Assembly (NCBI RefSeq): GCF_002943465.1
Contig: NZ_PTQY01000003.1
Location: 186,001-250,000 of the forward strand
Length of the DNA stretch: 64,000 nucleotides
DNA from: Rhodoferax sp. TS-BS-61-7
Lineage (GTDB): Bacteria; Pseudomonadota; Gammaproteobacteria; Burkholderiales; Burkholderiaceae_C
Direction of reading: 5' to 3'
In this document: positions 17,851 through 26,757 of the stretch, piece after piece
Layout of the letters: every line of letters starts with the position of its first letter
How positions within the stretch are numbered: the first letter of the stretch is position 1
Made by a program: the position numbers and the translations under genes
Notes under the pieces: model-generated
Told to the model about the DNA's origin: nothing
The model's input: only the letters and a program-made list of their open reading frames with translations
Database searches by the model: none

Positions 17851-18180
17851 ATGACTCCCGGAGAAATTCTCTGCGACGAGGGCGAACACGCCCTCAACAC
17901 CGGCCGCCGCACGTTGACCGTGGTGGTGCAAAACACAGCGGACCGCCCCATCCAGGTCGGTTCGCATTACCACTTTGCCGAGACCAATGGCGCGCTGGGC
18001 TTTGACCGCGCGGCCGCCCAAGGCATGCGCCTGAACATCCCCTCGGGCTCGGCCGTGCGCTTTGAGCCGGGGCAGCAACGCACCGTGGAACTGGTGGACC
18101 TGGCCGGTGACCGCGTGGTCTATGGCTTTCGCGGCCTTGTTCAAGGACCAATCGACACAAGCGTCGAGGGAAAACTGTAA
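17851..18180 (+). CDS. ureB: Urease subunit beta
   Basis: Structural urease subunit of 109 aa, normal length. [13 protein letters not shown], then [19 protein letters not shown] and [19 protein letters not shown] residues identify it. ATG 17851 follows the ureJ stop by 10 bp, and its TAA shares one base with the ureC ATG. Confidence 0.97.
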   Translation: MTPGEILCDEGEHALNTGRRTLTVVVQNTADRPIQVGSHYHFAETNGALGFDRAAAQGMRLNIPSGSAVRFEPGQQRTVELVDLAGDRVVYGFRGLVQGPIDTSVEGKL

Positions 18181-19898
18181 TGGCAACCATTGGACGCCGC
18201 GCCTACGCGGAAATTTTTGGCCCCACCACCGGTGACCGCGTGCGCTTGGCCGACACCGGCCTGCTCATCGAGGTGGAGAAGGACTACACCCTGGCCGCTG
18301 GTGCCTACGGTGAAGAGGTGAAGTTCGGCGGTGGCAAGACCATCCGCGACGGCATGGCGCAGTCGCAAAAGACGCGTGCCGAAGGCGCCGTGGACTGCGT
18401 GATGACCAACGCGCTGATCCTGGACCACTGGGGCATCGTCAAGGCAGACATTGGCCTCAAAGGCGGGCGCATCGTCGCCATCGGCAAGGCCGGCAACCCC
18501 GACACCCAGCCCGGCGTGGACATCATCATCGGGCCCGGCACCGAGGTCATCAGCTGCGAGGGCAATATCGTCACCGCCGGCGGCATCGACAGCCACATCC
18601 ACTTCATCTGCCCGCAGCAGATTGAAGAGGCCATGGCCAGCGGCGTGACCACCATGTTGGGTGGCGGCACTGGCCCGGCCACGGGCACCTTTGCCACCAC
18701 CTGCACACCCGGCCCCTGGAACATCGAACGCATGCTGCAGGCCGCAGACGCCTTCCCCATGAACCTGGGCTTTCTGGGCAAGGGCAATGCCAGCCTGCCT
18801 GGCGCACTGCATGAGCAGATCAACGCGGGCGTGATTGGCCTGAAGCTGCACGAAGACTGGGGCACCACGCCCAGCGCCATCAGCAACTGCCTGGACGTGG
18901 CGGACGAAACGGACACGCAGGTCGCCATCCATTCCGACACGCTGAACGAATCAGGCTTTGTGGAGGACACCATTGCCGCCACCAAGGGCCGCGGCCTGTG
19001 CGCCTTCCACACCGAAGGCGCGGGCGGCGGGCATGCCCCCGACATTCTGCGTGTGGTGGGGCAAGACAACTTCTTACCCAGCTCCACCAACCCCACCATG
19101 CCCTACACCGTGAACACGCTGGACGAGCATGTGGACATGCTGATGGTGTGCCACCACCTGGACGCCGGCATTGCCGAAGATTTGGCCTTTGCCGAAAGCC
19201 GTATCCGCAAGGAAACCATTGCGGCCGAAGACATCCTGCACGACATGGGCGCCATCAGCATGATGAGCAGCGACAGCCAGGCCATGGGCCGCGTGGGCGA
19301 GGTCATCATCCGCACCTGGCAGACCGCGCACAAGATGAAAGCGCAGCGCGGCAGCCTGCCGGAGGACAGCAGCCGCAACGACAACTTCCGCGCCAAGCGC
19401 TACATCGCCAAGTACACCATCAACCCCGCGATTGCGCACGGTATCAGCCATGAAGTGGGTTCGATCGAGGTTGGCAAATGGGCCGACTTGGTGGTCTACA
19501 AACCCGCCTTCTTCGGCGTGAAGCCTGCGTTGATTTTGAAGGGCGGCTTCATTGCCTTTGCGGCCATGGGTGACCCCAATGCCTCCATCCCCACACCCCA
19601 GCCCGTGCACTACCGGCCTATGTTCGGCGCCTTTGGCGGCGCGCTGGCCAAGGGCTCGTTCACCTTCGTGTCACAAGCCGGTTTCAATGCGGGCGTCAAG
19701 GAGCGTTTTGGCCTGGCGAAGAACGTGGCGGCGGTGAAGAACATCCGCGGCGTGCGCAAGCAACACATGGTGCACAACAGCTACCTGCCCACCATGGAAA
19801 TCGACGCGCAGACCTACAGCGTGCGTGCCGACGGCCAGCTGCTGACCTGCGAGCCTGCGGTGAGCCTGCCGCTGGCGCAGCGCTACTTTTTGTTCTGA
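18180..19898 (+). CDS. ureC: Urease subunit alpha, catalytic
   Basis: Catalytic subunit of nickel urease, 572 aa, full length. The expected nickel ligands and catalytic residues are all present, numbered here with an offset of five from the Klebsiella enzyme: His139 and His141 (DSHIHF), carbamylated Lys222 and His224 (GLKLHEDWG), His251 (AIHSDTL), His277 ([11 protein letters not shown]), His325 (VCHHLDAGI) and Asp365 ([10 protein letters not shown]). ATG overlaps the ureB stop by one base, implying coupled translation. There is no sign of damage. Confidence 0.98.
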   Translation: MATIGRRAYAEIFGPTTGDRVRLADTGLLIEVEKDYTLAAGAYGEEVKFGGGKTIRDGMAQSQKTRAEGAVDCVMTNALILDHWGIVKADIGLKGGRIVAIGKAGNPDTQPGVDIIIGPGTEVISCEGNIVTAGGIDSHIHFICPQQIEEAMASGVTTMLGGGTGPATGTFATTCTPGPWNIERMLQAADAFPMNLGFLGKGNASLPGALHEQINAGVIGLKLHEDWGTTPSAISNCLDVADETDTQVAIHSDTLNESGFVEDTIAATKGRGLCAFHTEGAGGGHAPDILRVVGQDNFLPSSTNPTMPYTVNTLDEHVDMLMVCHHLDAGIAEDLAFAESRIRKETIAAEDILHDMGAISMMSSDSQAMGRVGEVIIRTWQTAHKMKAQRGSLPEDSSRNDNFRAKRYIAKYTINPAIAHGISHEVGSIEVGKWADLVVYKPAFFGVKPALILKGGFIAFAAMGDPNASIPTPQPVHYRPMFGAFGGALAKGSFTFVSQAGFNAGVKERFGLAKNVAAVKNIRGVRKQHMVHNSYLPTMEIDAQTYSVRADGQLLTCEPAVSLPLAQRYFLF

Positions 19899-19904
19899 CC
19901 CCGC

Positions 19905-20363
19905 ATGGAGATTCGCATCGACGATTTGCAAGGCGCGCAAATTCAGGCCTTGCTGCAAGTACACCTCGATGCGATGTACGAGCACTCGCCACCGGAGAGC
20001 GTGCATGCGCTCGATCTGGAGGCACTGCGCCATCCGTCCATCACGTTCTGGACTGCCTGGGATGGGGATAGCTTGATGGGTTGCGGCGCACTCAAGCAGC
20101 TGGATGCAACGCACGCGGAACTGAAGTCCATGCGCACGACCCAGGCGCATTTGCGCAAAGGTGTGGCACGCGCCATGCTGCAGCACATCCTGTCAGCAGC
20201 CCGTGCGCGCGGCATACAGCGCATCAGCCTGGAAACCGGTCCGCACGCGCCTTTTGCTGCTGCACAAAAGCTGTACGCCAACGAAGGCTTTGTGGCGTGC
20301 GGCCCATTTGCCGACTACGTGCTGGACCCTTACAGCATGTTCATGACCAAGGCCCTGGCCTGA
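19905..20363 (+). CDS. GNAT-family N-acetyltransferase in urease operon
   Basis: Acetyltransferase of 152 aa starting six bases after ureC, so clearly co-transcribed. It has the GNAT core (LDATHAELKSMRTTQAHLRKGVARAMLQH with the R/Q-x-x-G-x-A acetyl-CoA loop) and the ending LYANEGFVACGPFADY. It is not a urease maturation factor and its substrate is unknown; YsnE/PhnO-like small-molecule acetyltransferases are the closest pattern. It ends 3 bp from the convergent Doc toxin gene. Confidence 0.88.
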   Translation: MEIRIDDLQGAQIQALLQVHLDAMYEHSPPESVHALDLEALRHPSITFWTAWDGDSLMGCGALKQLDATHAELKSMRTTQAHLRKGVARAMLQHILSAARARGIQRISLETGPHAPFAAAQKLYANEGFVACGPFADYVLDPYSMFMTKALA

Positions 20364-20366
20364 GTG

Positions 20367-20753
20367 TCAACGAGGTTCGATATGTGTGCGAATCCACTGC
20401 GCCAGTGCAACCTCATCCGTAAGGCCTGCGGCAACATCCATGACCGTCAAGGTGGCATCCGCCTGTGTCGCGCGCAAGCGATGTCCATTCACAGCCAAAA
20501 ACAGACCAATGGCGAGGAACGCGGCCCGCTTGTTGCCGTCGATGAAGGCATGATTTTTGGCCAACGCCACTCCATACGAAGCGGCCAGTTGGGCCACATC
20601 CGGCTGCTCGTACAGCGCAAGATTCACAGGACGGGCCAAGGCCAAATCCAACAGCCTCTCGTCACGCACCCCGGGCGCACCGCCATGCTCCGCCAAACTT
20701 TCGTCGTGCAACAGCAGCAGCACTTGGCGGTTAACCCAGTTCCACTGGCTCAT
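20367..20753 (-). CDS. doc: Doc-type Fic-domain toxin
   Basis: Toxin of 128 aa of the death-on-curing family, which phosphorylates and inactivates elongation factor Tu in studied cases. The Fic motif HAFIDGNKRAAF begins at His68, close to the Doc consensus HxFxxANKR (Gly replaces the usual Ala). It lies downstream of and overlaps the antitoxin gene by 4 bp (ATGA), the standard antitoxin-first order. The pair is antisense to the urease operon between the GNAT gene and ureE. Confidence 0.9.
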   Translation of the reverse strand: MSQWNWVNRQVLLLLHDESLAEHGGAPGVRDERLLDLALARPVNLALYEQPDVAQLAASYGVALAKNHAFIDGNKRAAFLAIGLFLAVNGHRLRATQADATLTVMDVAAGLTDEVALAQWIRTHIEPR

Positions 20754-20974
20754 TTGGCCAACTGGTGGAAGGTGTCGCGGTATTCACGCATGAATTCACG
20801 CCCCAGCTTCAGTTGCTCCTCCAGACTCGGGTCGTATGGTGTCAGGGTCACGCCGTTGGCCGCCTCGGTAAGAAACAGCGTGTCGCCCTTCTCCACCTTG
20901 AGCCGCGCCAGCACCTCTTTGGGCAAGATCACCCCCACGGAATTGCCAATCTGGGTAAGTTTTAAAGCGGACAT
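20750..20974 (-). CDS. AbrB/MazE-type antitoxin
   Basis: Antitoxin of 74 aa with an N-terminal SpoVT-AbrB swapped-hairpin DNA-binding domain (MSALKLTQIGNSVGVILPKEVLARL) and a C-terminal tail rich in Glu/Lys that would wrap the toxin (SLEEQLKLGREFMREYRDTF). ATG 20974 is chosen because the family begins just before the LTQIGNS strand; an upstream in-frame start at 20989 adds five residues. It is expected to autoregulate through the palindrome at 20992-21007. Confidence 0.88.
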   Translation of the reverse strand: MSALKLTQIGNSVGVILPKEVLARLKVEKGDTLFLTEAANGVTLTPYDPSLEEQLKLGREFMREYRDTFHQLAK

Positions 20975-20991
20975 GGCCCAAGCCTCCAAGT

Positions 20992-21007
20992 TATAACGTT
21001 TGTTATA
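20992..21007. promoter_or_regulatory. Palindromic candidate operator of the toxin-antitoxin pair
   Basis: Perfect inverted repeat TATAAC-GTTT-GTTATA, 18 bp upstream of the antitoxin start and 31 bp upstream of ureE. Its arms look like -10 elements, so antitoxin binding could also affect a promoter reading into ureEFG. Confidence 0.65.
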
Positions 21008-21038
21008 TTAGACAACATCTCTGTCATCGGCAAGTCCC

Positions 21039-21665
21039 ATGCTCCAAGTCTCCAAATGCATTCCCCAAGGCCAGGGCCTGGCCTCCGTCCTGCTCAAACG
21101 CGCTGCCACGGTCGAACTCGACTGGGATGTGCGCCAGAAAAGCCGCTTTGACGCCACCGACTCCACTGGCCGCACGCTGGGCGTGTTTCTACCGCGCGGC
21201 ACCGCCGTGCGCGGTGGCGATGTGCTGGTGGCCGAAGATGGTTCGCTGGTCAAGGTGGTTGCCGCGCCGCAATCGGTGTTGAAGATCACGCATTGCAGCG
21301 ACCACGGCACGCCGTACGACCTGATCCGCGCGGCCTACCACCTAGGCAACCGCCATGTGCCGATTGAGCTGAAACCCGACCACCTGAAGATCGAACCCGA
21401 CCACGTGCTGGCCGACATGCTGCGCGCCATGCACCTGATCGTGCACGCCGTGGACGAAGCGTTTGAGCCCGAGAACGGCGCCTACGCCACCGGCGGGCAC
21501 ACGGGGGGCCACCACCACGGGCACGACCATTCCCATGGTGATGGCCATGACCATGGGCACTCCCACGCAGCTGCAGCGCCCAGTGCCAAGGCCAAACTGG
21601 CCGCCATCCCCATTGCCGCTGCTGCACCGCATGTGCATGGCCCTGGCTGCGGCCACGACCACTGA
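21039..21665 (+). CDS. ureE: Urease accessory nickel metallochaperone UreE
   Basis: Nickel-delivery chaperone of 208 aa. N-terminal half is the peptide-binding beta domain ([36 protein letters not shown]) followed by the metal-binding domain ([30 protein letters not shown]). The C-terminus is a histidine-rich tail (residues ~155-208, repeated [17 protein letters not shown] pattern ending CGHDH), which gives high-capacity nickel storage. It restarts the urease operon after the toxin-antitoxin insertion, so it may need its own promoter in the 20990-21038 region. Confidence 0.96.
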   Translation: MLQVSKCIPQGQGLASVLLKRAATVELDWDVRQKSRFDATDSTGRTLGVFLPRGTAVRGGDVLVAEDGSLVKVVAAPQSVLKITHCSDHGTPYDLIRAAYHLGNRHVPIELKPDHLKIEPDHVLADMLRAMHLIVHAVDEAFEPENGAYATGGHTGGHHHGHDHSHGDGHDHGHSHAAAAPSAKAKLAAIPIAAAAPHVHGPGCGHDH

Positions 21666-21673
21666 AGATACGC

Positions 21674-22351
21674 ATGCTCGACAGCAGCCTGATGCAACTC
21701 ATGTGGCTGGCCTCGCCTGCCTTGCCCATTGGCGGGTTTTCGTACTCCGAATGCCTGGAAGCCGCCGTGGATACTGCGCGAGCCGCTACAGAAAGTGAAG
21801 CATCCGGCTGGCTGGTCGACCAGCTTCAACTGACGCTGGCACGCTCTGACTTGCCTGCCGTGGCCCAAGGCATTGCCGCCTGGCGCTCCGAGGACATGCT
21901 GCGCGTGGCCGCCCTCAACGCCTGGGTGCTGCAAACCCGCGAAAGCGCCGAGCTGCGCGCCCAGACCGAACAAATGGGCAAGAGCCTGCTGGAATGGCTG
22001 AAGAACCACACCACCGCCACGCCCGCGCAAATTGCCGTGCTGGCCAGGCAAGAACCCACCTACCCCATCGCCTACGCGCTGGCCGCCAGCGCCACACAAG
22101 CGCCGGTGCGCGAATGCCTGCTGGCCTATGCGTTTGGCTGGGCCGAGAACATGACCCAGGCCGCCATCAAATCGGTGCCGCTGGGTCAAAGCGCAGGCCA
22201 GCGCATCCTGTCCGCCCTCGCCGCACAGATTCCCGCCGCCGTCGACCACGCACTGGCGGTCACCGACGAAAGCCGCCAGGCGTTTGCCCCTATGCTGGCC
22301 ATCTTGAGCAGCCAGCATGAAGTGCAGTATTCACGGCTTTTTAGATCCTAA
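21674..22351 (+). CDS. ureF: Urease accessory protein UreF
   Basis: UreF, 225 aa, part of the UreD-UreF-UreG complex that inserts nickel into apo-urease. [28 protein letters not shown] is the family start, and [26 protein letters not shown] is the conserved core. Residues ~27-42 ([15 protein letters not shown]) are encoded by a repeat copy in antisense orientation; this segment aligns with the GLE-x-A loop of UreF, so function is probably retained. It begins 8 bp after ureE. Confidence 0.95.
   Translation: MLDSSLMQLMWLASPALPIGGFSYSECLEAAVDTARAATESEASGWLVDQLQLTLARSDLPAVAQGIAAWRSEDMLRVAALNAWVLQTRESAELRAQTEQMGKSLLEWLKNHTTATPAQIAVLARQEPTYPIAYALAASATQAPVRECLLAYAFGWAENMTQAAIKSVPLGQSAGQRILSALAAQIPAAVDHALAVTDESRQAFAPMLAILSSQHEVQYSRLFRS
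21753..21802 (-). repeat. Dispersed palindromic repeat, copy 10, inside ureF
   Basis: On the minus strand it reads TGCTTC... GTAGCGGCTCGCGCAGTATCCACGGCGGCTTCCAGGC, aligning with the repeat consensus along its length though diverged at the GCTAGAGGCC end. In the ureF frame it reads AAVDTARAA, the same frame as in mutY and nadK. Confidence 0.6.
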
Positions 22352-22354
22352 TCA

Positions 22355-22403
22355 GCCTCTAGCCCACGTCTTTATTGCGCAAGAAGCTCCTATATTCATA
22401 GCA
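22355..22403 (-). repeat. Dispersed palindromic repeat, copy 4, between ureF and ureG
   Basis: Minus-strand reading TGCTAT... GGAGCTTCTTGCGCA... GTGGGCTAGAGGC. It fills nearly the whole ureF-ureG gap and ends five bases before the ureG ATG, so it lies where the ureG leader and ribosome site must be. Confidence 0.85.
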
Positions 22404-22408
22404 AACCC

Positions 22409-23068
22409 ATGTCTACCCTGCACCATATCCCCAACCGCACCAAGAACCTGCCTCCCCTGCGCGTGGGCATCGGCGGGCCCGTGGGCTCCGGCAAAACCAC
22501 GCTGCTGGAAATGCTCTGCAAAGCCATGCGCGACCAGTACGACCTGGTCGCCATCACCAACGACATCTACACCAAGGAAGACCAGCGCCTGCTGACCGTC
22601 AGCGGCGCGCTACCGGCGGACCGCATCATGGGTGTGGAAACCGGCGGCTGCCCGCACACCGCCATCCGCGAAGACTGCTCCATCAACCTGGAAGCGATTG
22701 ACCGCATGCTGGTGGACCACCCCAACGCTGACATCGTGTTCGTCGAAAGCGGTGGCGACAACCTGGCCGCCACCTTCAGCCCCGAACTGAGCGACCTCAC
22801 CATCTACGTGATCGACGTGGCCGCCGGTGAAAAAATCCCGCGCAAGGGCGGCCCTGGCATCACCAAAAGCGACCTGTTTGTCATTAACAAGACCGACCTG
22901 GCCCCCTACGTGGGCGCCAACCTGGACGTGATGCACGCCGACACCACCCGCATGCGCACCACGCCCAAAGGCCTCAAGCCCTTTGTGATGACAAACCTGA
23001 AAGACCTGACCGGCCTGCAGGACGTGATCGCCTTTATCGAAACCAAGGGCATGCTCAAGGCGGCATAA
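22409..23068 (+). CDS. ureG: Urease accessory GTPase UreG
   Basis: SIMIBI-class GTPase of 219 aa that powers nickel insertion into urease. P-loop GPVGSGKT (residues 23-30), [11 protein letters not shown], the metal-binding [19 protein letters not shown] (CPH motif), [19 protein letters not shown] and the NKTDLAP guanine-specificity motif are all present. Last urease gene visible. No ureD/ureH, the fourth accessory gene normally needed, is found on either strand in this window. Confidence 0.97.
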   Translation: MSTLHHIPNRTKNLPPLRVGIGGPVGSGKTTLLEMLCKAMRDQYDLVAITNDIYTKEDQRLLTVSGALPADRIMGVETGGCPHTAIREDCSINLEAIDRMLVDHPNADIVFVESGGDNLAATFSPELSDLTIYVIDVAAGEKIPRKGGPGITKSDLFVINKTDLAPYVGANLDVMHADTTRMRTTPKGLKPFVMTNLKDLTGLQDVIAFIETKGMLKAA

Positions 23069-23122
23069 AGGCACTGCTTCATCGCTGGGCCGCCCCGAGG
23101 TGAAGTTAGAATACGCAGCTCT

Positions 23123-23212
23123 GGAAGCGTGGCCGAGTGGTTTAAGGCACCGGTCTTGAAAACCGGCGAGGATGTGAGTCCTCCGTGAGTTCGAATCTCA
23201 CCGCTTCCGCCA
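23123..23212 (+). tRNA. tRNA-Ser (TGA)
   Basis: Class II tRNA with a long variable arm. Acceptor arms GGAAGCG / CGCTTCC pair fully, anticodon stem CCGGT / ACCGG encloses CTTGAAA with anticodon TGA, the T loop is GTTCGAATC, and the CCA end is encoded (23210-23212). Confidence 0.97.
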
Positions 23213-23372
23213 TCTCCCGCTCCGCGCAGCCTCCGAAGGGCTGCCGTCCATCGCCTTCCCCCGGTTTTGCGGCAAATTACACAGCGCAAATCAGCCGTCT
23301 TTCCTATACTGTTTCCATACGGTCAGCGCGTAAAGTTGCCGATACAGGGTGAACAGACCAAGGATTTTCCGG

Positions 23373-24728
23373 ATGCGCACTTCCAACGACACGTTTTCCC
23401 ACCGGCTCTCCACCATGGCTTGGGCTTTGTGTTTGGCCTTCAGCACCTCGTTGGCACATGCCGAAATCAACCAGGCCGTGCTGGAGAAAGCCGACGCCCT
23501 GCTCAAGGCCGGGGCCGCCGAAGAGGCCTACCAATTGCTGGAGCCGCTGGAGTTGCAGGCGGCCGGCGATCAGGTCTACGACTTTTTGCTGGGCACTGCG
23601 GCACTGGAAAGCAAGCGCCCCAGCAAAGCCACCTTTGTGTACGAGCGCATTCTGGCCGTCACGCCCGACTATGTAGGCATCCGCGCCGATATGGGCCGCG
23701 CCTACTTTGCCTTGGGCGATTTTGGCCGTGCCAAGATCGAGTTCGAGACGGTGCTGACCTTTCAGAACCTGCCACAAGACCTGCGCAGCACGGTGGAGCA
23801 ATACGCCAAGGCTGCAGAAGCACGTGCCCAGGACAAACGCACGGTCGTCAGTGCTTATGTGGAAATGGGCTTGGGCCACGATACCAACATTGGCAGTGCC
23901 AACCAGGCGGCCTCTCTCAATTACCCGGGCAGTGCCACAGTGGCGGCCAACACCTACACGCCCGACGCAAAGTCCGACAACTACGCCACCCTGGGCCTGG
24001 GTGCGGAGCTGAACCACCGCATTGATGAGCAATGGGGCCTGTACCTGGGTGGCGACTACCGCGGCCGGGCCTACAACCGCTACTGCGAAAACACCTGCAA
24101 TGCCACGGTGGACGGTCGCCTGGGCATGAGTTATTCCGGCGGCGCCTGGTTGCTGCGCACTGGCTTAGTGGGCGGCAACTACACCCTGAATAACGCGACC
24201 TACCGCGACACCACTGGCCTGACCGCCGACTGGCGCATGGCGCTGGCCAATGGCAACCAGCTGTCGCTGGGCGCCAGTGCACTGCAGGCGCAGTACCTGG
24301 CCACCGGACAGTCCACCCAAAACACGCAGACTAACCTCGTCACCGCAGGCTGGCTCACCTCGCTGGGCGAGGGCGATGCCATCTTCAGCCTGACCGCCAC
24401 CGCCGGGGTCGAGCTGGCCGTGGGCGGCCGGGACGATGGCAACAAGCAGTTTGCCGGTCCGCGCGTGCTGCTGCAAAAAAGCTTCAACAACAGCCTGGGC
24501 GGCTACATCACCGCGGGCGCCAGCTTTTCCAAGTACAGCGGCACCAACTCCCTCTACAACCTGAACCGCGAAGAGTCGCTGTATGACTTGGCGCTAGGCC
24601 TCACTTGGTCGTTCAGCAAAGGCCTGTCACTGCGGCCCCAGCTGAGCTACGTGAAAAACGTGAGCAACGCCGAGCTGTACAGCTACGACAAAACCGACGC
24701 CTCCATCAACCTGCGCCTGGACTACTGA
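23373..24728 (+). CDS. TPR-containing outer-membrane beta-barrel protein, Slam-like
   Basis: Predicted outer-membrane protein of 451 aa. Signal peptide (MRTSNDTFSHRLSTMAWALC... LAHA-E), then residues ~30-150 of TPR-type helical repeats (VLEKADALLKAGAAEEAYQLL, MGRAYFALGDFGRAKIEFE). A ~300-residue C-terminal half of alternating beta strands with aromatic girdle residues ends in a terminal aromatic residue (NLRLDY). The arrangement resembles surface lipoprotein assembly modifiers (Slam/DUF560), which move lipoproteins to the cell surface. The neighbouring FecR-like genes could encode the client or regulator. ATG 23373 follows AAGGA; an upstream GTG (23349) is weaker. Confidence 0.72.
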   Translation: MRTSNDTFSHRLSTMAWALCLAFSTSLAHAEINQAVLEKADALLKAGAAEEAYQLLEPLELQAAGDQVYDFLLGTAALESKRPSKATFVYERILAVTPDYVGIRADMGRAYFALGDFGRAKIEFETVLTFQNLPQDLRSTVEQYAKAAEARAQDKRTVVSAYVEMGLGHDTNIGSANQAASLNYPGSATVAANTYTPDAKSDNYATLGLGAELNHRIDEQWGLYLGGDYRGRAYNRYCENTCNATVDGRLGMSYSGGAWLLRTGLVGGNYTLNNATYRDTTGLTADWRMALANGNQLSLGASALQAQYLATGQSTQNTQTNLVTAGWLTSLGEGDAIFSLTATAGVELAVGGRDDGNKQFAGPRVLLQKSFNNSLGGYITAGASFSKYSGTNSLYNLNREESLYDLALGLTWSFSKGLSLRPQLSYVKNVSNAELYSYDKTDASINLRLDY

Positions 24729-24737
24729 GACCCCGCC

Positions 24738-25850
24738 ATGCCAACCGCCCGCCTCGCCCCTCTCTTCCTTTCTGCCAGCGGCCGATGGCTGGGCTTGGTA
24801 TGCCTGATGGCCTGTATGCCTGTTTGGGCCCAACTCAGTGCCGCACGTGTGATGGTGGTTAATGGCACGGCCAAAGCAGTCAATGCACAAGGGCAGGAAC
24901 GCAACCTGGAAAAAGGCGGCGAGGTGTTTGCCGGCGACAAAATCGTCACCGCAGAAGGCGGCTTGGTACAAATGCGCCTGAACGATGGCGGCTACCTGTC
25001 GGTACGCCCGTCCACTGAAATGGTGATTGACCGCTTTGTCTACGACGAAAAAAATGCAACCAACTCCAATTTTTTGGTGTCGCTGGTGCGCGGAGGCTTT
25101 CGCTCCATCACTGGCCTGATCGGGCGCACCAACCCTGCGGCCTACCAGATCCGCACCACCACAGCCACGCTGGGCATCCGCGGCACTGACCACGAACCCA
25201 TGGTGGTGCCTGAGGGTTTGGCGGGTCCCTCGGGTTCGATGCTGCCAGGCATTTACGACAAGGTGAACGACGGCGAAACCTTCATCCAGAACAAGTTTGG
25301 CGTGCTCTCACTCAAGCGGGGTGATGTGGGCTTTGCACCCGCCAAACCGGACATAGCGCCCCAGATGCTGCAAAAGATACCGGACTTCTACAAGCTGGAA
25401 CTCAAGACCGACGGCCGTGACAGCAAGGACACAGCAGAGGACAAACCGGGCAATGCACGAACCCTGCCCAAGGGTGCACTGTTGCGTCCATCTCTGGCCA
25501 TCCGCAAAGAGGCGGTGCTGACGGACAAACAAGTGGAGACAACTAAAACGCTGGACGCCACCACGCTGCAAATTGCGCCGGTGCTTTCCACCACCGTGGT
25601 GCAGCCCACCACATTGGTCAAAGAACCCACCACGACCACCATCCTGACTTCGCCCACGCTCAGCACCAGCACACTCCTGGCCCCCACCACAACCCTGACA
25701 CCGATCACCACCACAACCATCGCCCCGACCACAACAGTCATCAGCCCCATCACCACCGTGACGCCTATCACGACGACGGTGAGCCCAACGACCACGTTGA
25801 TTGCACCGAAAACCACCACCATCATTACCACTACGCCGCTTCTGAAGTAG
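24738..25850 (+). CDS. Exported FecR-domain protein with threonine-rich tail
   Basis: Protein of 370 aa with a signal peptide ending VWA-QLS, a FecR domain at ~35-165 (GEVFAGDKIVTAEGGLVQMRL, NDGGYLSVRPSTEM, AAYQIRTTTATLGIRGTDHE), and a C-terminal low-complexity tail from ~285 of Thr, Pro, Ile and Val repeats (repeated TTT and PITT units). The tail has the look of a cell-wall-spanning or surface-exposed stalk. It starts 10 bp after the barrel gene, so the genes are probably co-transcribed. No TonB receptor or sigma factor is near, so a classical Fec signalling role is unlikely. Confidence 0.75.
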   Translation: MPTARLAPLFLSASGRWLGLVCLMACMPVWAQLSAARVMVVNGTAKAVNAQGQERNLEKGGEVFAGDKIVTAEGGLVQMRLNDGGYLSVRPSTEMVIDRFVYDEKNATNSNFLVSLVRGGFRSITGLIGRTNPAAYQIRTTTATLGIRGTDHEPMVVPEGLAGPSGSMLPGIYDKVNDGETFIQNKFGVLSLKRGDVGFAPAKPDIAPQMLQKIPDFYKLELKTDGRDSKDTAEDKPGNARTLPKGALLRPSLAIRKEAVLTDKQVETTKTLDATTLQIAPVLSTTVVQPTTLVKEPTTTTILTSPTLSTSTLLAPTTTLTPITTTTIAPTTTVISPITTVTPITTTVSPTTTLIAPKTTTIITTTPLLK

Positions 25851-25866
25851 CGCAAGGAGAGTCGCC

Positions 25867-26757
25867 ATGGCACGCATCACCCCCCTTCCCATTGCAACAG
25901 CGCTTTGCCTGTTGGGCAGCTGTGCACTGGCAGCACCGGCCGGCACGGTGTTGTTCACCCAAACGGGCAGCCAGATCGTGGACGCCAATGGCGTACCCCG
26001 CCCGGCACAACGTGGAGATGTGCTGCAACACGGTGAGAAACTGCGGACCCCGCCCGGGGGCATCTCCCAGGTGCTCATGCTGGATGGCAGCATCCTGGGC
26101 GTGCGTCCGCAAACCGAACTCCGCTTTGACGCACCTGCGGGCAATGCCCCCACCGCGGTGTCTTTGTTGCAGGGCTCCGTGCGGGTGATTGCTTCCGAGT
26201 TGATGGACAGCAAACGCCCCTCTGCCATGACCCTCATGAGCGGACAAGCCACTTTGCGCCTCAAAGGCGGGGATGTAGAAACCACTGTGGTGGACGAGAA
26301 GCAGCGTGGCACCGTCGACCCCGGCAGCTACAGCCGCCTGATCACAGGTAACGCCAGCATTGGCAAAGGCAGCTTGGTCGAACCACTGAGCCCGCGCCAG
26401 GTGAGCTTTGTGGGCAGCGCCAACCTGGCCCCGGTCACCCTCACCTCCAGTATCCCGGAGCTCTTTGGCAGCAAGCTGGCACTGCCGGCCACCGGCACGC
26501 TAGAGACCAGCAAAACCGCTGTATTGAGCACCGGCAGCACAACGCTGCAGCCCCCTGCGATTGACAGCAAAGTAGTGGCTCCAGTGACAAGCCCCATCCT
26601 GAACACCACAAGCCTGGACACTCTGCCCAAAACTACGCTGGTATTGGCGCCATTACCCCCACCGCCACCCAAACAAATCATCATCACCGCCCCTCCAATC
26701 ACACTGCAGCCCCCTAAACTGCCAGTCGTCTCCTGCAAAATTACGAGAACTTGTTAA
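25867..26757 (+). CDS. Exported FecR-like protein, second copy
   Basis: Protein of 296 aa, start 17 bp after the previous gene. Signal peptide to CALA-APAG, then a FecR-like beta domain (GDVLQHGEKLRTPPGGISQVLML, DGSILGVRPQTELRF, ATLRLKGGDVETTVV). The C-terminal third is Pro/Thr/Leu-rich with a PPPPPK stretch. It resembles the preceding protein in plan but not closely in sequence. Together with the barrel protein it forms a three-gene envelope cassette of unknown function. Confidence 0.65.
   Translation: MARITPLPIATALCLLGSCALAAPAGTVLFTQTGSQIVDANGVPRPAQRGDVLQHGEKLRTPPGGISQVLMLDGSILGVRPQTELRFDAPAGNAPTAVSLLQGSVRVIASELMDSKRPSAMTLMSGQATLRLKGGDVETTVVDEKQRGTVDPGSYSRLITGNASIGKGSLVEPLSPRQVSFVGSANLAPVTLTSSIPELFGSKLALPATGTLETSKTAVLSTGSTTLQPPAIDSKVVAPVTSPILNTTSLDTLPKTTLVLAPLPPPPPKQIIITAPPITLQPPKLPVVSCKITRTC

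Noticed and set aside
21483..21663. Imperfect direct repeats in the 3' part of ureE
   Set aside because: They reflect His/Asp/Gly codons of the metal-binding tail, not an independent repeat or CRISPR-like array.
25580..25850. Short ACC/ATC-rich tandem-like DNA
   Set aside because: It encodes the Thr-rich tail of the FecR-domain protein; no CRISPR spacing or repeat unit of constant length.
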